From NCBI GenBank assembly GCA_003225055.1, contig QIAU01000135.1, positions 1-64,000 on the forward strand: a stretch of 64,000 nucleotides of DNA, given 5' to 3'. Below, one piece after another: positions 1-8,201 of this stretch. This DNA comes from Acidobacteriota bacterium. GTDB taxonomy: Bacteria > Acidobacteriota > Terriglobia > Terriglobales > Acidobacteriaceae. A program made the translations under genes and the position numbers. Under the pieces are notes generated by a model that searched no databases, had not been told where the DNA came from, and saw only the letters and a program-made list of their open reading frames with translations. How positions within the stretch are numbered: the first letter of the stretch is position 1; the number at the start of each line of letters is the position of its first letter.

Positions 1-454
<454 letters not shown>

Positions 455-813
455 ATAAAATTTACTCGGTGCATGGAAGCTTCTAGCTGCTAGCTTCTAC
501 TAGCTAGAACCTGAGCAGAAGTCAGAAGTTCAGCAGAAGCTTCGCGCCGACGAAAAATCCTTGTTATTGTCATTCCGAGCCGTCCGTAGCCTCTGGCGAG
601 GGCGAGCGAGGAATCTGCAGTTCTCAATCTATTCAGTTGTGAGGCATTGACCTCAGGTTCTTTCAGAATCCGCTATTAGCATTCGGCACCTAGAATTTAG
701 CCTCGTTTATTCGTTTGATTTTGTCATCCCGAGCGAAGCGAGGGATCTCGGTTTTGGCTCAGAGCTAGAGGCTAGTAGCTAGCGGCTTTCGCGCGCTCCG
801 CACGCGAACAAGT
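455..813. other. 23S-5S spacer, repeat-rich, no tRNA
   Basis: There is no gene or tRNA in this spacer. It is built of repeats: AGCT/CTAG-rich stretches at about 474-530 and 758-785, and two copies of the dispersed TCATTCCGAGC...GCGAGGAATCT type element at about 570-620 and 723-752. The length is large for a 23S-5S spacer, which is usually around a hundred bases, so repeats appear to have invaded it. rRNA processing stems were not identified. Confidence 0.7.
723..752 (+). repeat. dispersed repeat, TCATCCCGAGCGAAGCGAGG type
   Basis: This is a short interspersed element with the core CCGAGCGAAGCGAGGGATCT. Related copies lie at about 570-620, 18635-18666 and 42512-42540, all outside genes. Elements of this look are common in acidobacterial intergenic regions. 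Their function is unknown. Confidence 0.7.
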
Positions 814-932
<119 letters not shown>

Positions 933-937
933 TAAAT

Positions 938-970
938 AAAGGCTGGTCATGGAAACATGGCCGGCCTTTT
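938..970 (+). terminator. rRNA operon intrinsic terminator
   Basis: A 14-bp stem (AAAGGCTGGTCATG with CATGGCCGGCCTTT, including two G-U pairs) closes on a GAAA tetraloop and runs into a TTTT tract. It lies 6 nt after the 5S gene, exactly where an rRNA operon should end. Confidence 0.93.
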
Positions 971-977
971 CCGTCTC

Positions 978-1003
978 GTGTGGTGCGGACACTCCTGTAC
1001 GCG
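978..1003 (+). repeat. dispersed repeat, GCGGACACTCCTGT type
   Basis: GTGTGGTGCGGACACTCCTG is matched almost exactly at 52913-52938 (there ending CCGCG). Both copies are intergenic. The element carries an internal palindrome-like GCGGACA...TGTCCGC in the second copy. It is probably a REP-like element. Confidence 0.65.
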
Positions 1004-1149
1004 TGCCCGATGCCCTGGCCCGGCTGCCCTCCAGGCTGCAGTCCTCAAAACGGAGAAACGGAAGGATGCGCTCATCACATTTTCACGTTTTCACGGAACG
1101 TCTGCCGGAGACGACGACCCCTATCTATGCCCGCGCACACTCCGTATGG

Positions 1150-1430
1150 GAACAAGCGCTGCGCTCGTTAGGCAGAGTAAAATGGGTTTGCGACCCGCTC
1201 CGGGACGGCGAATACGACCTTCCCACGCCACCCCGGCTTCGATTTCATGGATCCCTTTGGCGATCGCCTTCCGCGACAGTCCACACGCCCGGGGCGCACC
1301 AAACTCACGCCCCCGTAGCCCATCTGCTTGGCCTCGCTGGCCGCCATGAGGCGTCGAGTGCGTTCGTCCAACAAGGGCCAGACCGCACGAAACTTCGCCG
1401 TCAGTTCGAGAAGGCTGCCCGTGCCGCGGT
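1150..1430 (-). pseudogene. ISAzo13-family transposase remnant (N-terminal part, frameshifted)
   Basis: Reading the minus strand, one frame gives LDERTRRLMAASEAKQMGYG followed by GVSLV. A second frame continues with CGLSRKAIAKGIHEIEAG and GRIRRPGAGRK. Together these match the start of ISAzo13-type DDE transposases: the 'LDER.RRL.A..EA...G.GG' block, the helix-turn-helix and the RRPGAGRK motif. The frame changes after the GG block and the catalytic part is absent, so this is a dead fragment. It lies just downstream of the rRNA operon beside another gene fragment. Confidence 0.75.
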
Positions 1431-1432
1431 GG

Positions 1433-1720
1433 CTAGTGTCTTAATACTCTTGCTGCGACGGCGCATGGGTGTGAGCCGGTTGCCTCGTCAACCGAACAGG
1501 TTTCGGAATCGTAGTCATCACCGATCCATTCGCGCATTTCCTCGTGCCGTTCGTGGTCGGGGTCGTTGATGGCCTCTACAAGATCGCAGAATCCGCAGAT
1601 GCCCCCCAATATGGTTCCCCGAGTAGCTTCCGGAATGTTACGAACACCGGCCGATCTGCCTTTTGAAAATGGGCCCTGGGGCAGCCTGGGCGGTATTCGT
1701 ATTTTCTGTAGCGCGCCCAT
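1433..1720 (-). pseudogene. plasmid pRiA4b ORF-3-like protein, C-terminal fragment
   Basis: The reading frame carries DLVEAINDPDHERHEEMREW followed by IGDDYDSETCSVDEA. This is the C-terminal signature of the pRiA4b ORF-3 family (usual form: D.LEA..DP.H.EHEEML.W.G..FDPE.FD...VN). Only the last third of the family's usual length of around 180 residues or more is present, and the conserved Cys-Pro-Pro-Glu-Asp-Cys segment upstream is degraded. No RBS was seen. It is a remnant next to the ISAzo13 fragment, so the stretch downstream of the rRNA operon looks like a graveyard of transferred genes. Confidence 0.75.
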
Positions 1721-1905
1721 GCGTAATGCCTGAGTGGCGAGAACAGTCTTGTCCCGCTCCTGCGGTAAGATCGTGGCTTCTGATTGCCAGCTATCTGTGG
1801 CGGGCTAGACTTAGACTATCTGACTGGTAGATCCTAAACAGAACTGGTAATGGATGCCGCGCGCGCAGACAAGAGTGCCCGCGCCACACACTCACCGGAG
1901 AACTC

Positions 1906-2223
1906 ATGATCATCGAAATGCGCACCTATAGGACCAAGCCCGGCATGCGGGAGGAATTTCTTGCCATCTTCAAGGCGGAGAGCATGCCGGCGCACCGCGA
2001 GATCGGGATGAAGATTATGGGGCCGTTTCCCTCGATCGAAGATGCCGACACGTTCTTCTTCATGCGCGCCTTTCCCAACCTCGCAAGGCGTGAACCGATG
2101 AAGGCGCAGTTCTACGAAGGCGAGCTCTGGAAGCAGGAGCTGGAACACAAACTTATGCCCATGTTGGAGAAGTATGACGTCGTGCTGGTCGAAGCCGACG
2201 AAGATCTTGGAGGTTGGCAGTAA
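1906..2223 (+). CDS. NIPSNAP family protein
   Basis: This 105-residue protein is a single alpha/beta-barrel domain of the NIPSNAP/dimeric ferredoxin-like type, typical of small bacterial members. The start IIEMRTYRTKPGMREEFLA is the hallmark strand-turn-helix, and a long second helix carries the ELWKQELEHKLMPMLEK segment. The family has no firmly assigned reaction in bacteria. The ATG is preceded by GGAGAAC at a workable distance. It lies directly upstream of a MarR-type regulator with operator-like repeats between them, so the regulator may control it. Confidence 0.85.
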   Translation: MIIEMRTYRTKPGMREEFLAIFKAESMPAHREIGMKIMGPFPSIEDADTFFFMRAFPNLARREPMKAQFYEGELWKQELEHKLMPMLEKYDVVLVEADEDLGGWQ

Positions 2224-2229
2224 TAATAT

Positions 2230-2273
2230 GCAATTATTTGACATAGGCAACTAATTGCTTGATATTGGCAACT
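2230..2273. promoter_or_regulatory. putative operator for the MarR-GNAT regulator
   Basis: Two signals overlap between the NIPSNAP stop and the regulator start. An inverted repeat GCAATTA (2230-2236) / TAATTGC (2252-2258) is present. There is also a direct repeat TTGACATAGGCAACT (2238-2252) / TTGATATTGGCAACT (2259-2273), spaced exactly 21 bp apart, i.e. two helical turns. AT-rich repeats in this position are typical of MarR-family autoregulatory sites. Binding is inferred. Confidence 0.5.
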
Positions 2274-2299
2274 TGCGTTCCCGGGAGCAGGAGGCGCCT

Positions 2300-3241
2300 A
2301 TGCCCACGTCGGCTCGGTCCGACATCGATCAGCTTGTCCAATCAGTTCGCCGCTTCAACCGCTTCTACACCCGCCAGATCGGAGTCCTCCACCAAGGACT
2401 GCTGGGCAGTCCGTTTTCCCTCACCGAGGTGCGCGTGCTCTACGAGCTGGCTCACCGCGACCAGCCTACGGCCTTCGAACTCTGCAAGGACTTGGGCCTT
2501 GATCCGGGCTACGTGAGTCGCCTGCTTAGCAACTTCGAAAAACGCGGCCTGATTCAACGGTTGCCTTCGCAGGCCGACGGCCGGCAAAGCCTGCTCGCTC
2601 TCACCCGCAAAGGCCTACAGAAATTCGCCGAACTCGACGCCAGGTCCAGCGCAGAAGTAAAGGCCATGTTAAGCAACGCCGCACTCCAAGGGCAGCGCCT
2701 GCGCGATGCCATGCGCACGATCGAAGAACTGCTGGGAGGAGCCGCGCCCGATCCAGGCAAGGCGCCGTACCTGCTGCGGCCGCATCAACCCGGCGACATG
2801 GGCTGGGTCGTGCATCGCCATGGCTTGCTCTATTCCCAGGAATATGGCTACGACGAGCGCTTCGAAGCCCTGGTTGCCGAAATAGTCGCGCTATTCATCC
2901 AGCATTTCGATGCCAAGCGCGAGCGCTGCTGGATCGCGGAGCGCGAAGGTGAGATCGTGGGCTCGGTCTTCCTGGTTAAGAAATCGAAGACGGTTGCCAA
3001 GCTGCGCCTGCTGCTCGTGGAACCCAAGGCGCGAGGCCTGGGCATCGGCAAGCGCCTGGTCGAGGAGTGCGTCCGCTTCGCTCGCCAGACCGGCTACAAG
3101 AAAATCACCCTGTGGACGCAGAGCGACCTTCACGCTGCCCGTGGGATATACGAGAGGGCCGGCTTCCGCCTCGTCCATCACAAGCCGCACCACAGCTGGG
3201 GAAACGACTTGGTCGCGGAAACCTGGGAACTAAAATTATGA
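2300..3241 (+). CDS. MarR-type HTH regulator fused to GNAT acetyltransferase
   Basis: The protein has 313 residues from the ATG at 2300, chosen because AGGAGG sits 6 nt upstream; a longer TTG start at 2255 would lie inside the repeats. Residues about 5-145 form a winged helix of the MarR family (FSLTEVRVLYELAH, GLDPGYVSRLLSNFEKRGLI, wing ADGRQSLLALTRKG). Residues about 160-313 form a GNAT N-acetyltransferase with the acetyl-CoA-binding motif VEPKARGLGIGKRLVEE and the C-terminal ARGIYERAGF. This two-domain architecture is known in many bacteria. The acetyl acceptor is unknown. It may link a small-molecule acetylation to control of its own operon. Confidence 0.9.
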   Translation: MPTSARSDIDQLVQSVRRFNRFYTRQIGVLHQGLLGSPFSLTEVRVLYELAHRDQPTAFELCKDLGLDPGYVSRLLSNFEKRGLIQRLPSQADGRQSLLALTRKGLQKFAELDARSSAEVKAMLSNAALQGQRLRDAMRTIEELLGGAAPDPGKAPYLLRPHQPGDMGWVVHRHGLLYSQEYGYDERFEALVAEIVALFIQHFDAKRERCWIAEREGEIVGSVFLVKKSKTVAKLRLLLVEPKARGLGIGKRLVEECVRFARQTGYKKITLWTQSDLHAARGIYERAGFRLVHHKPHHSWGNDLVAETWELKL

Positions 3242-3428
3242 TTTGCTCAAGATCGCGCCGAATACCACTCAGCAACGTAATTTCCGACATGGGGCACTCA
3301 AAGAAAGGATCTAGAACCGAGCAAAACTGATCCTTGCAGCCCACTTTTTACTATTCTGATTCCTGTTAACGAACTTGATCCTCTAGGCGATAAGGAAGGC
3401 GCCCAGCCGGCCGCCCGCTCACTACCAA

Positions 3429-4385
3429 CTACTCGCCTTTCCCTTTCAGCGTTTCCAACACCCGATCAAAGTCCTCGAGCGTGGCGTATTCGATCACGAT
3501 TTTTCCCTTGCCCTTGCGATCACGGATACGCACCCGCACACCCAGGACCCGTTCGAGTTCCTGCTGGGCGGCGCGCACGTTGGGATCGACCCAACGCGCC
3601 TGCGGTGTCCCCGCACCCTTTTCGACCGGGACATTGATCTCGAACACAAGATCTTCCAGCTGCACAACCGACAGGTGCTCTTTGATCGCCCGCTCTGCGA
3701 CTTTAACGATCTGGCTGGGATCGACGAGGGTGAGCAGCACGCGCGCCATGCTGAAATCGAGCTGGCCTTCGATCAGCAGCTTCTGCACTTCAAAAGGCAG
3801 CTTGAGCAGACGCGTGTAGTTGGAGACCGACTCGCGCGAGCAACCAGTGCGCTGCCCGATCTGCTCCTGCGTGAGGCCGAATTCCTGGCTGAGCCGTGCG
3901 AAGGCGCGCGCCTGCTCCATGCAGTTGAGGTCGGCGCGCTGCAGGTTCTCGATGATGGTCATCTCGGCGGCTTGCTCGTCGGAGACCAGGCGCAGGATGG
4001 CCGGAATTTTCTCTTTGCCCGCCAGCTTCGACGCCCGGCAGCGCCGCTCTCCCACAACCAGCACGTAGCGTCCAGCTTTCGGGCGCACCACGATAGGCTG
4101 AAGCACGCCGCTGACTTTGATCGAGTCGGCCAGTTCGCGGAGTTCGTCTTCGCGGAAGATGCCGCGCGTCTGGTAAGGATTGTTGTCGATCAGGTCGAGG
4201 GCGATCTCCAGGATCTCGCCGTCAGCGGGCTTGTGCGGCTGCGGTTGAACCGCAACTGCGCCCGCCACCACGGGCGGTGGCGGCGTGGTGGCTACGATGG
4301 TACCAGGTACGCGTGGCGCTACCGGCAGCAAGGACTCCAGGCCGCGCCCCAAGGCTTTGCGTTTTTCAACTGTCGTGGTCGTCAT
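3429..4385 (-). CDS. parB: chromosome-partitioning protein ParB
   Basis: ParB binds parS sites, loads as a CTP-dependent clamp and directs origin segregation with ParA. From the ATG at 4385 the protein has 318 residues: a basic N-terminal KRKALGRGLESLLP segment that stimulates ParA, the ParB/Srx CTPase domain with ELRELADSIKVSGVLQPIVV and GERRCRASK (the GERRxRA motif), the ENLQRADLNCMEQA motif, an HTH (LTQEQIGQRTGCSRESVSNY) and a C-terminal dimerisation segment. A longer frame runs to a TTG at 4466, but the family homology begins at MTTTT. It lies just downstream of parA, with 107 nt between. Confidence 0.95.
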   Translation of the reverse strand: MTTTTVEKRKALGRGLESLLPVAPRVPGTIVATTPPPPVVAGAVAVQPQPHKPADGEILEIALDLIDNNPYQTRGIFREDELRELADSIKVSGVLQPIVVRPKAGRYVLVVGERRCRASKLAGKEKIPAILRLVSDEQAAEMTIIENLQRADLNCMEQARAFARLSQEFGLTQEQIGQRTGCSRESVSNYTRLLKLPFEVQKLLIEGQLDFSMARVLLTLVDPSQIVKVAERAIKEHLSVVQLEDLVFEINVPVEKGAGTPQARWVDPNVRAAQQELERVLGVRVRIRDRKGKGKIVIEYATLEDFDRVLETLKGKGE

Positions 4386-4492
4386 GCTTTGCGGAGCCTC
4401 TCCTCCTGTTTCTCCCCGGCGATCTCGGCGGTGAATAAATCCCGCGACTACATCGATGATGGTCAATGTATTATATATCGACGAGCGTCAAT

Positions 4493-5329
4493 CTAAGCCG
4501 GCTTGTCCATCTCGATCGGGGCCGGCATTTCTCTGGGCGCCGGCAACTCTGCGGCAGCCTGCGCGGCCATGTAGTGCGCGATGATTTCCTTGGCCAGGCG
4601 GATATAACTTTCCGCACCTCGGGAGCGTACGTCGTACATGAGCGCCGGCTTCCCATGGCTGGGCGCTTCAGCCAGCCGGATATTCCGCGGGATCGACGTC
4701 GTGCACAGCTTGTCGGCAAAGAATCGCCGCAGCTCTGCTGTCACCTGTTGAGCCAGGTTGGTACGCTCGTCGAACATGGTGAGGACCACGCCCTCGATCC
4801 CGAGATCCGCGTTGAAGCTGCCGCGGATGCGCTCAATCGTGTCGAGCAGCTCGCTGATGCCCTCCAGCGCGAAATACTCGGCTTGCATCGGAATCAGCAC
4901 GGTATCCGCTGCCACCAGCGCGTTCAAGGTGAGCAGGTCGAGCGCCGGCGGACAGTCCAGCACGATGAACTGATAGCGCTCCCGCAGCGACGCCAGGGCG
5001 TTGCGTAATCGGAATTCGCGCTGATTCGCATCCACCAGTTCCAGATTGGCACCGATGAGGTTTTTGTGCGAGGGAATCAGCCACAACTGCTCGAGTTCGG
5101 TCTTCTGCAGGGCTTCTTCGGCCGAAGCTGCCCCCATAAGCAGATGATATGTGCTGATTCGTTCGGGGTCTTTGGCCAAGCCCAAGCCGCTGGTGGCGTT
5201 GGACTGCGGATCGCAGTCCACAAGGAGGCAGTTCACTTCCGCCGCAGCAAAGGATGAAGCCAGATTGATAGCGGTCGTCGTCTTACCCACACCGCCCTTC
5301 TGGTTGGCTACCGCGATAACGCGTCCCAT
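4493..5329 (-). CDS. parA: chromosome-partitioning ATPase ParA (Soj)
   Basis: This is a 278-residue deviant-Walker ATPase. KGGVGKTTTA near residue 11 is the signature Walker A with the extra lysine. VDCDPQSNATSG is the A' motif, and VLDCPPALDLLTLNAL holds Walker B. ParA forms an ATP-dependent DNA-bound gradient that ParB-parS complexes follow. The C-terminus has a Pro/Ala-rich tail of about 20 residues. The parS cluster lies directly upstream (5465-5622). The pair parA-parB is in its usual order and reads leftward. Confidence 0.96.
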   Translation of the reverse strand: MGRVIAVANQKGGVGKTTTAINLASSFAAAEVNCLLVDCDPQSNATSGLGLAKDPERISTYHLLMGAASAEEALQKTELEQLWLIPSHKNLIGANLELVDANQREFRLRNALASLRERYQFIVLDCPPALDLLTLNALVAADTVLIPMQAEYFALEGISELLDTIERIRGSFNADLGIEGVVLTMFDERTNLAQQVTAELRRFFADKLCTTSIPRNIRLAEAPSHGKPALMYDVRSRGAESYIRLAKEIIAHYMAAQAAAELPAPREMPAPIEMDKPA

Positions 5330-5464
5330 TTAGTTTTTGGAGAATCCAGATGGGCGCAGCATAAGGCAAGTCCGCCTGTGATTGCAACGCGCAAATGTTG
5401 TGCAAAACGAAAATTCCTGTGCAAGCTGTGGTGAGAATTAGATTTTCGTGCTGTTAATCACCGA

Positions 5465-5480
5465 TGTTCCACGTGGAACA
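5465..5480. promoter_or_regulatory. parS: parS site 1
   Basis: Perfect 16-bp palindrome TGTTCCACGTGGAACA, the chromosomal ParB-binding consensus (a variant of TGTTTCACGTGAAACA with C/G at the inner position). It is 135 bp upstream of the parA start codon and is one of four copies. Confidence 0.95.
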
Positions 5481-5517
5481 TTTTTGGGACAGAGGAGCAA
5501 CAAGTCACAGCTCAAAT

Positions 5518-5533
5518 TGTTCCACGTGGAACA
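5518..5533. promoter_or_regulatory. parS: parS site 2
   Basis: Second perfect copy of the same 16-bp ParB-binding palindrome, starting 53 bp after site 1. Confidence 0.95.
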
Positions 5534-5558
5534 CCAGAGTTCCGGTGCGCAGGCAGAT

Positions 5559-5574
5559 TGTTCCACGTGGAACA
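5559..5574. promoter_or_regulatory. parS: parS site 3
   Basis: Third perfect copy of the ParB-binding palindrome, starting 41 bp after site 2. Confidence 0.95.
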
Positions 5575-5606
5575 CCGCGTTAGCGAGTAGTGGCGTTGAA
5601 CGAGGT

Positions 5607-5622
5607 TGTTCCACGTGGAACA
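5607..5622. promoter_or_regulatory. parS: parS site 4
   Basis: Fourth perfect copy of the ParB-binding palindrome, starting 48 bp after site 3. The sequence between the four sites is unrelated, so only the palindromes are under selection. Confidence 0.95.
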
Positions 5623-6111
5623 TCGCTTTCCCGCCTCAGCCGCATTTTCTCCCGATCCACTGCCCACACGAGAGCCGCCGCTGCTCACCCGATTCGTGGG
5701 AATCGAAGATTGGTCGATATGATCCGGGAAGTGGGCCGCTCGAAAGCAGCCGAGCATTCCGCTTCCTTAACAAAGGACTCAGTTCCTCGCCCCCCCCACG
5801 ATCTCTCCGTGCTCGGTTAAAAAGGATTACTGAGGAAATTCGGACTCCCTTGAGCGCCATCCATGAGAAAAGGCTGGCCGACTTCAGAGTTTGCCATGGG
5901 ACTGTGGCCCACCCGTATAGATGAAAGTGCGTTGCTAAGGTTGATTGATTCCAAACAGGTTACCCAGCGACTTTCGACGGAGTGCCCCACTGATTCGGGC
6001 TAGGGGAGCATCCAGAAACACGGGTTTCGGCGAATTCTCGGGCCATAAGTCGTTTGTTTCCATCGCAAGAATTTCACAAATGGCCTTTCTGGAATGGGCC
6101 TCTAGAGCCCG
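5623..6111. other. intergenic stretch between parS and rsmG, no gene seen
   Basis: Nearly 490 bases lie between the parS cluster and the end of rsmG. All open frames here are short, overlap each other on both strands and show no family resemblance or good RBS. No tRNA or terminator hairpin was seen. Confidence 0.5.
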
Positions 6112-6774
6112 CTATCTGTCACGACGGCCAACGAGCAAAATCCGTTGCGATGACAGCGGCATCACTAGCCGTTCGCTCCAATTGAAACCGGCAGCAACTT
6201 GGGGGACACCAGAGGCCTGGCTTGCTCCGATGAACAGCGCCAGACGGCCGCCAGGCGCAACCAGGTGCATTGCAACCGGCAGTGCGGAGTCGAATTGCTC
6301 GACCGCGCGCAAAGTGACCACCTCAGCCGAGCCGTGTGGCAGTTCTTCGGCTCGCCCTGAGAATACATCGGCGTCTGCCAAGGCAAGAAGGCGCACCACC
6401 TCGCGCAAGAACGTCGCTTTCTTGTGATTGGACTCGATCAGCGTCAAATGGACCTCAGGAACGAAGAGCTTGATCGGAAGTCCCGGGAATCCGGCGCCCG
6501 ATCCGACATCCGCGACACGCAATGGCGAGCGGCGCTCTGCCTGGTCAGGTCCGAGACCGGCTCCCACACGCGGAAACAGGTGCTGCGCCGCGAATAGCGA
6601 TTCCCCGAAATGGCGCATCGCGACCTGTTCCGGATCACGCACCGCCGTCAAGTTCAGCTTCTGGTTCCACCGCAGTAATATATCGATATACATCGATATA
6701 TATTCCAGCTGCGATTCAGACAGTGGACGCTCCAGGAACGAGGCCAGCAGTTCGGCGATTCGCGCGCTGTCCAT
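6112..6774 (-). CDS. rsmG: 16S rRNA (guanine-527 N7) methyltransferase RsmG
   Basis: RsmG (GidB) methylates N7 of G527 in 16S rRNA using S-adenosylmethionine. The 220-residue protein has the N-terminal WNQKLNLTAVRDPEQVAMRH block, the SAM-binding VADVGSGAGFPGLPIK motif, LIESNHKKATFL and the late VVTLRAVEQ segment. Its usual partner mnmG (gidA) is not beside it; parA and parB are. A TACAAT -10 box lies 12-17 nt upstream of the ATG (6786-6791), so the mRNA leader would be only a few bases long. Confidence 0.96.
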   Translation of the reverse strand: MDSARIAELLASFLERPLSESQLEYISMYIDILLRWNQKLNLTAVRDPEQVAMRHFGESLFAAQHLFPRVGAGLGPDQAERRSPLRVADVGSGAGFPGLPIKLFVPEVHLTLIESNHKKATFLREVVRLLALADADVFSGRAEELPHGSAEVVTLRAVEQFDSALPVAMHLVAPGGRLALFIGASQASGVPQVAAGFNWSERLVMPLSSQRILLVGRRDR

Positions 6775-7242
6775 GCAGACTTCAGATTGTAATCGCTCGC
6801 CCTATCCGTCCTGCACAAGCAGCGCGCAGACTGCGCACTCGCTGAATCCTTCACTCTACATTCCGAACGCGTGGTTGCAACGCGCCCGATAGTTCTCCCC
6901 CCGGCGCCCGGCGGGGTTGGGGCGACGTGTCATGAAATAAACGAACCGAAGGAACAGCCGCGCCAACGGCCCTTTGCTGGCCGGATCAACGGGAGAGATA
7001 CGAGGCCAAGTACCTCCCCTGCGGAACACGTTTACTTGATTACACAGCGGACTCCCGGTCGCGGCACCAAGTTTGGCAAGCATCAGAAGAGTTACACGTG
7101 GGACAACGCTGACTGTTTTCGCGTCCAACTGCGTTTAGAGTCTCTTTGAACAGCTCGCGAACCCATTGAAACTGGGAATGCAATCTGGCTCTTCGGCCCT
7201 GCTCTGGATAAAATAACTGGTTCATCATTCATCGCCCTATCT
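6775..7242. other. intergenic region between rsmG and a hypothetical gene
   Basis: No convincing gene lies in these 468 bases. The left end holds the rsmG -10 box. A GC-rich run (CCCCCCGGCGCCCGGCGGGG, about 6897-6916) can fold as a hairpin but is not followed by a T tract. The rest is featureless to inspection. Confidence 0.45.
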
Positions 7243-7896
7243 ATGCCCGAAAAAAATGGTTCCAAGAAGATTTATGTATCCTTAACCGGCCTGCCGCTGA
7301 CGTTTGATCTCAAGTGGCCGTTCCACGCCTCGACCTCCGGCGCGGACTGGTGGGTATTGCACGGCACCATCCGCGTTGAGAGCAGCAACGGCTTGCACGC
7401 ACTCGTCGCCGTGAACCTTTCAGCCACGATTAAGGAAGTCATGCCGTCGCTTGATCCCAAAGACGGGGAAGGCCCGGTGATTAACGCGCTCCGTAAAGAG
7501 ATAGACCGAAAGCAGATCGAGTTCGTGAAGTCACCAAAGCTCTTGCCCGTGCACTTCTCGAGTCGTCACTACAATTTCAAGCGCAACCAGTTCATCTTTG
7601 AGAAGGCCGCTGACGGGCAAATTGCTACCTTCCTCGAGCGCAAGGTGTACTGGCAGACTCGCGCCACTGGTGGAGACATCTGGATCGCGGACGAGACCGA
7701 GGCGCAGTACCTGGAGACCACGGCTCACCATCTTTCCGAAGTCGCCGGCCAACTGGCAAAGCAAGGCCTGTGGCGGATGGAGCGGGCTTACCTTACGGCG
7801 ACCGACCTACTAATGTCGCAATCAGCGCGCTTTGAAGCGGATGTGAAGTGCGCTCTGGAAGAACTGGAGAGAAAGCACGTGTTCGAGCGCGGGTAA
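7243..7896 (+). CDS. conserved hypothetical protein
   Basis: This 217-residue soluble protein has no signal peptide or membrane segment and belongs to no family I can name. It is compositionally normal, with a beta-rich first half (KIYVSLTGLPLTFDLKWPFH; ADWWVLHGTIRVESSNG) and a helical C-terminus with ETTAHHLSEVAGQLAKQGLW. The end of the protein carries several acidic/basic helices (FEADVKCALEELERKH). A short possible gene starts 11 bases after its stop, so the two may be cotranscribed. No function is assigned. Confidence 0.75.
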   Translation: MPEKNGSKKIYVSLTGLPLTFDLKWPFHASTSGADWWVLHGTIRVESSNGLHALVAVNLSATIKEVMPSLDPKDGEGPVINALRKEIDRKQIEFVKSPKLLPVHFSSRHYNFKRNQFIFEKAADGQIATFLERKVYWQTRATGGDIWIADETEAQYLETTAHHLSEVAGQLAKQGLWRMERAYLTATDLLMSQSARFEADVKCALEELERKHVFERG

Positions 7897-7907
7897 GCAC
7901 TCTCTCG

Positions 7908-8201
7908 ATGTCAGTCACGGAGCTATTACAGTCAATTGCCGCACAACTCGCTCGCGGCACTGAAGTCGGGGTAGGGGGCGAGACCCTGCCTGCCAGCCGC
8001 ACCAGCACGCGTTTGAAGTCACTGCGGTTTGAGACGAACGCTCGCGCTTACCAGGCTATTGAACAGAATCCACGCAAGATCCTTCTCGGCCAGAAGCTGG
8101 CTCGGGATGACGCCATGCAGGATTGCCTGCATCCCGCTCATGCGGCCGCCTTCTCCAGTTCCTTGCGATTCCACTTTCCCAGGTCGGCGCCTGCGTCATA
8201 A
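7908..8201 (+). CDS. possible small protein, 3' end antisense to DUF5996 gene
   Basis: A frame of 97 codons starts with MSVTELLQSIAAQLARGTEV and contains LRFETNARAYQAIEQNPRK. These look like genuine protein and remind me of a short acidobacterial family. The last ~20 codons run antisense through the end of the convergent DUF5996 gene and look random, so the gene may be truncated or frameshifted near codon 65. There is no clear RBS. Confidence 0.4.
   Translation: MSVTELLQSIAAQLARGTEVGVGGETLPASRTSTRLKSLRFETNARAYQAIEQNPRKILLGQKLARDDAMQDCLHPAHAAAFSSSLRFHFPRSAPAS

Noticed and set aside
949-1569. 206-codon plus-strand frame after the 5S gene
   Set aside because: It starts inside the rRNA terminator, lacks an RBS and is antisense to the ISAzo13 and pRiA4b fragments, whose frames match known families.
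3675-4496. 273-codon frame antisense to parB
   Set aside because: Shadow of parB on the opposite strand; composition is that of complemented codons.
5438-5757. Overlapping minus-strand frames rich in FHVEQ / CSTWNN
   Set aside because: They are translations of the four parS palindromes, not proteins.
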